NCBI GenBank assembly: GCA_030272155.1 | Contig: CP126199.1 | Coordinates: 2,542,001 to 2,606,000 of the forward strand | Source of the DNA: Tetradesmus obliquus | Lineage: Eukaryota; Chlorophyta; Chlorophyceae; Sphaeropleales; Scenedesmaceae | Direction of reading: 5' to 3' | DNA length: 64,000 nucleotides | In this document: positions 61,992 to 64,000 of the stretch, piece by piece | How positions within the stretch are numbered: position 1 is the first letter of the stretch | How the letters are laid out: each line of letters starts with the position of its first letter | Made by a program: the position numbers and the translations under genes | Notes under the pieces: model-generated | Told to the model about the DNA's origin: nothing | Database searches by the model: none | What the model saw: only the letters and a program-made list of their open reading frames with translations

Positions 61992-64000
61992 ATGCTGCTT
62001 CAGCGGCGTCAAGTAGCTGTTGCAGCAGGCGCAGGCGGCAGATATTGCCCAGCCAGGCCCCACAGCACCAGCAGGACCAGCAGGCTGTTAGTAGCAGCAG
62101 CAGCAGCAGCAGCAGCAGTAACAGCACGCAGGCCCTTATCCAACGGACTATCCCTGGTGTCCCCTGTTGCTTTCAGCCCCAGCCTGTCACGTCTCAGCTC
62201 TTCCTGCAAGCCTCAGCAGCTGCAGCAGCGCTGCAACCGCCGGAGCGTGCACACCCAGGCCTTTGACTCTGGCACAGCCCTAGGCGTCGCCCTCTTCTTC
62301 ACCCCAAGCATCCTGGCAGTCATCTATGCGTACTTCAAAGGCAAAGGAAACATCAGCGATGGCCTCAGCCGCATGCTCACAGAGTTCAGCCAGGGATACT
62401 TCCAGCCTGATGTAGGCGGCAAGAACATCCCTGTGGCACAGGGCGAGCTGTCAGACCTTGCAGGAGACGAGCCGCTGTTCAAGGCATTGTACCAGTGGTG
62501 AGTGGTGCCAATTTATTTTGCCGATGTTGCCGCTGTTTGATTGGCTTCAGCAGCAGCATTCAGAGCAGCATCAGGAGCAGCCGGAGCAGCAGGAGCCGCT
62601 GTTCAAGGCACTGTACCAGTGGCGAGGGGCGCTGCTGCTGTTCGCAGTTTTGCATTGGGTTCTGCAGCTGCTGACTGCTCAGCATCAGCAGCATTTGCCA
62701 CAGCAGCAGGAACATCAGCTGGGTCAGGCACGCTAACAGGCTGGGGGCTTGTGTAGGGCCGCGCTGCTGATACTAGGCACTGCACCAGCCGCTGTTTAAA
62801 GCACTGTACCAGTGGCGAGGGGCGCTGCTGCTTTCTTCAGGGTTTGTTGGAGCTCCTTGCTTGTCAGCAGCAGCATTCAGAACAGCAGCAGGAGTGGCGG
62901 TTGGCTGATGAGCAGTGGGCGCACTGGCGTTGGTGTCGTGCTGAGCCATGCAGGTGCAGGAGCAGATGAGTGGTGCTGCATGCAGGCTTTGGACTTGGGC
63001 TGAACTGTGGAGCAGCAGCAGCAGCAGCAGTTGATTCTTTTGGTAGATGCTAGTCATCTCAGCAGCATTAGCAGCTCACCAGCACAGAGCAATTGCTGTG
63101 TGCTGTTGAAAGCGGCAGGAAGCCGCTCGGGTGGCAGCTGACTAATGGTGCACATTATAGCAGGCACAGCAGCATGCACCAGCAGCAAACAGAGGTGGTA
63201 GTGCAACTGGGACGAGCATGCGACCCCCAGCTGTACTCAGCCAGCGAAACATGGCAGCAGCTGGGACATGGCAGTGCATGTACCTGCTCCTGTGCCGTGT
63301 TCGCATTCACACTGGATGTGAGTACGGAGCTGCCTCTCAAACAAGCCTGAAAGGCCTAAACTACCCGCTGCTGCACGTCATTGGGAGCGGCGGCGTCTCC
63401 AAGCTGGACTTAGGGCCCAAGCCTTCACTTGTGTGTCATGTACCTAATAGCCCTGAACTGAGCCTGGTGCTGTTGCTGCTGCTGCTGCTGCTGCTGCAGG
63501 TTCATTGAGAGCGGTGGCGTGTACAAGCTGGAGTTTGGGCCCAAGGCCTTCATCGTGATCTCAGACCCAGTGGTGGTGCGCTACCTGCTCAAGGTGAGAC
63601 CTTGGGGGTGGTGTATCTTTGAACACATTGCATATTACATAGGCATCTGACAGTCAGCTTTACGCATAAGTTTGTGTATCAGACGTTGGATCCAAGCACT
63701 GCTGCACCCTGCTCAAAACCCCGTTGAACCCTGCCAACGACACTGCTGCACCCTGCAGGAGAACGCGTTCAACTACGACAAGGGCGTGCTGGCGGAGATC
63801 CTGGAGCCCATCATGGGCAAGGGCCTCATCCCCGCTGACCTGGACACATGGCGCGTACGCAGGTGCGCTGTTGCAGCAGGCCACTCTTAGGAAGCGACTG
63901 GTGAGTTGCGCCGCAGCGATGCCATGTGTGTACGTACCCATCTGCATGTATGGCCTTGGTGCAGCAGTCTGCTGCCTGCTGAGGCTTGCTCTGAAATGGT
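61992..64000 (+). CDS. CYP97B: Cytochrome P450 CYP97B-like, 5' part only
   Basis: CYP97 enzymes are plastid P450s; A and C members hydroxylate carotenoid rings, B is less defined. Exons seen: 61992-62497, 63500-63593, 63759-63862, phases joined; the rest, including the heme Cys, lies past the window. The first exon starts with a long basic Ala/Ser/Arg stretch without acids ([18 protein letters not shown]), fitting a transit peptide. A hydrophobic helix follows ([20 protein letters not shown]), then [20 protein letters not shown]. The next exons give [20 protein letters not shown] and [20 protein letters not shown], then [10 protein letters not shown], a block I recognise from plant CYP97B. 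Three echoes of exons 1 and 2 lie in the first intron. No continuation after 63862 was found before the window ends. Confidence 0.87.
62590..62830 (+). repeat. Two copies of the CYP97 exon 1 donor end
   Basis: [10 protein letters not shown] with donor TG|GTGAGT at 62498 recurs at about 62593-62628 and 62786-62818. In both, the donor is mutated (TGGCGAGGGG), so they read on. A flanking CAGCAGCATTCAGAGCAGCA-type segment is repeated as well (about 62548 and 62869). Confidence 0.85.
63373..63425 (+). repeat. Copy of the CYP97 exon 2 start
   Basis: GTCATTGGGAGCGGCGGCGT and the next 28 nt read [17 protein letters not shown], echoing [17 protein letters not shown] of exon 2 (63500-63593). The CAG acceptor is lost (CACGTC). 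Confidence 0.85.

Overview
The window is nuclear DNA of a green alga, most likely a chlorophycean of the Scenedesmus/Tetradesmus or Chlamydomonas kind. The genes are densely intronic with GT/AG boundaries and rich in CAG/CTG. They encode Gln/Ala/Ser tracts, and TGTAA, the chlorophyte polyadenylation motif, follows several stop codons. The gene set is algal: a plastid-type starch-binding protein, a CYP97 P450, a PyrD-type riboflavin deaminase and a septin with a C-terminal membrane segment. No rRNA, tRNA, CRISPR array or bacterial operon was seen.

Layout. 1.7-9.3 kb (-): CBM20 starch-binding protein with a huge low-complexity tail. 10.8-16.0 kb (-): bystin, 11 exons. 16.6-22.5 kb (+): RNA polymerase I subunit A49, head to head with bystin. 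23.5-27.2 kb (+): metacaspase. 27.8-29.5 kb (+): unidentified coiled-coil protein. 29.9-35.5 kb (+): ankyrin-repeat protein. 37.1-39.1 kb (-): unidentified multi-pass membrane protein with an unresolved frame change. 40.0-41.5 kb (-): PyrD deaminase, head to head with an NUP42-like nucleoporin at 42.0-44.9 kb (+). 45.4-46.6 kb: a TTAA-flanked element with terminal inverted repeats. 47.2-50.8 kb (-): EamA/DMT transporter. 52.8-58.1 kb (-): septin, 13 exons. 59.1-61.6 kb (-): ABHD10-like hydrolase, head to head with a CYP97B-like P450 at 62.0 kb (+) that runs off the window.

The most striking feature is architectural. Introns in seven genes contain partial copies ('echoes') of the neighbouring exon, usually carrying the splice junction with them. 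About 30 were found by eye; some keep usable splice sites, others have lost the junction or gained a stop. Bystin, A49 and the septin are the most affected. A second genome-style feature is that many 3' splice sites are preceded by a sense-strand (CTG)n run ending in CTGCAG, whereas exons carry sense-strand CAG runs. The bystin/A49 pair puts a 40S-assembly factor and an rRNA-transcription subunit on one 613-bp intergenic region.

All exon models were deduced by reading splice sites and matching protein families from memory. No alignment or transcript data were available.
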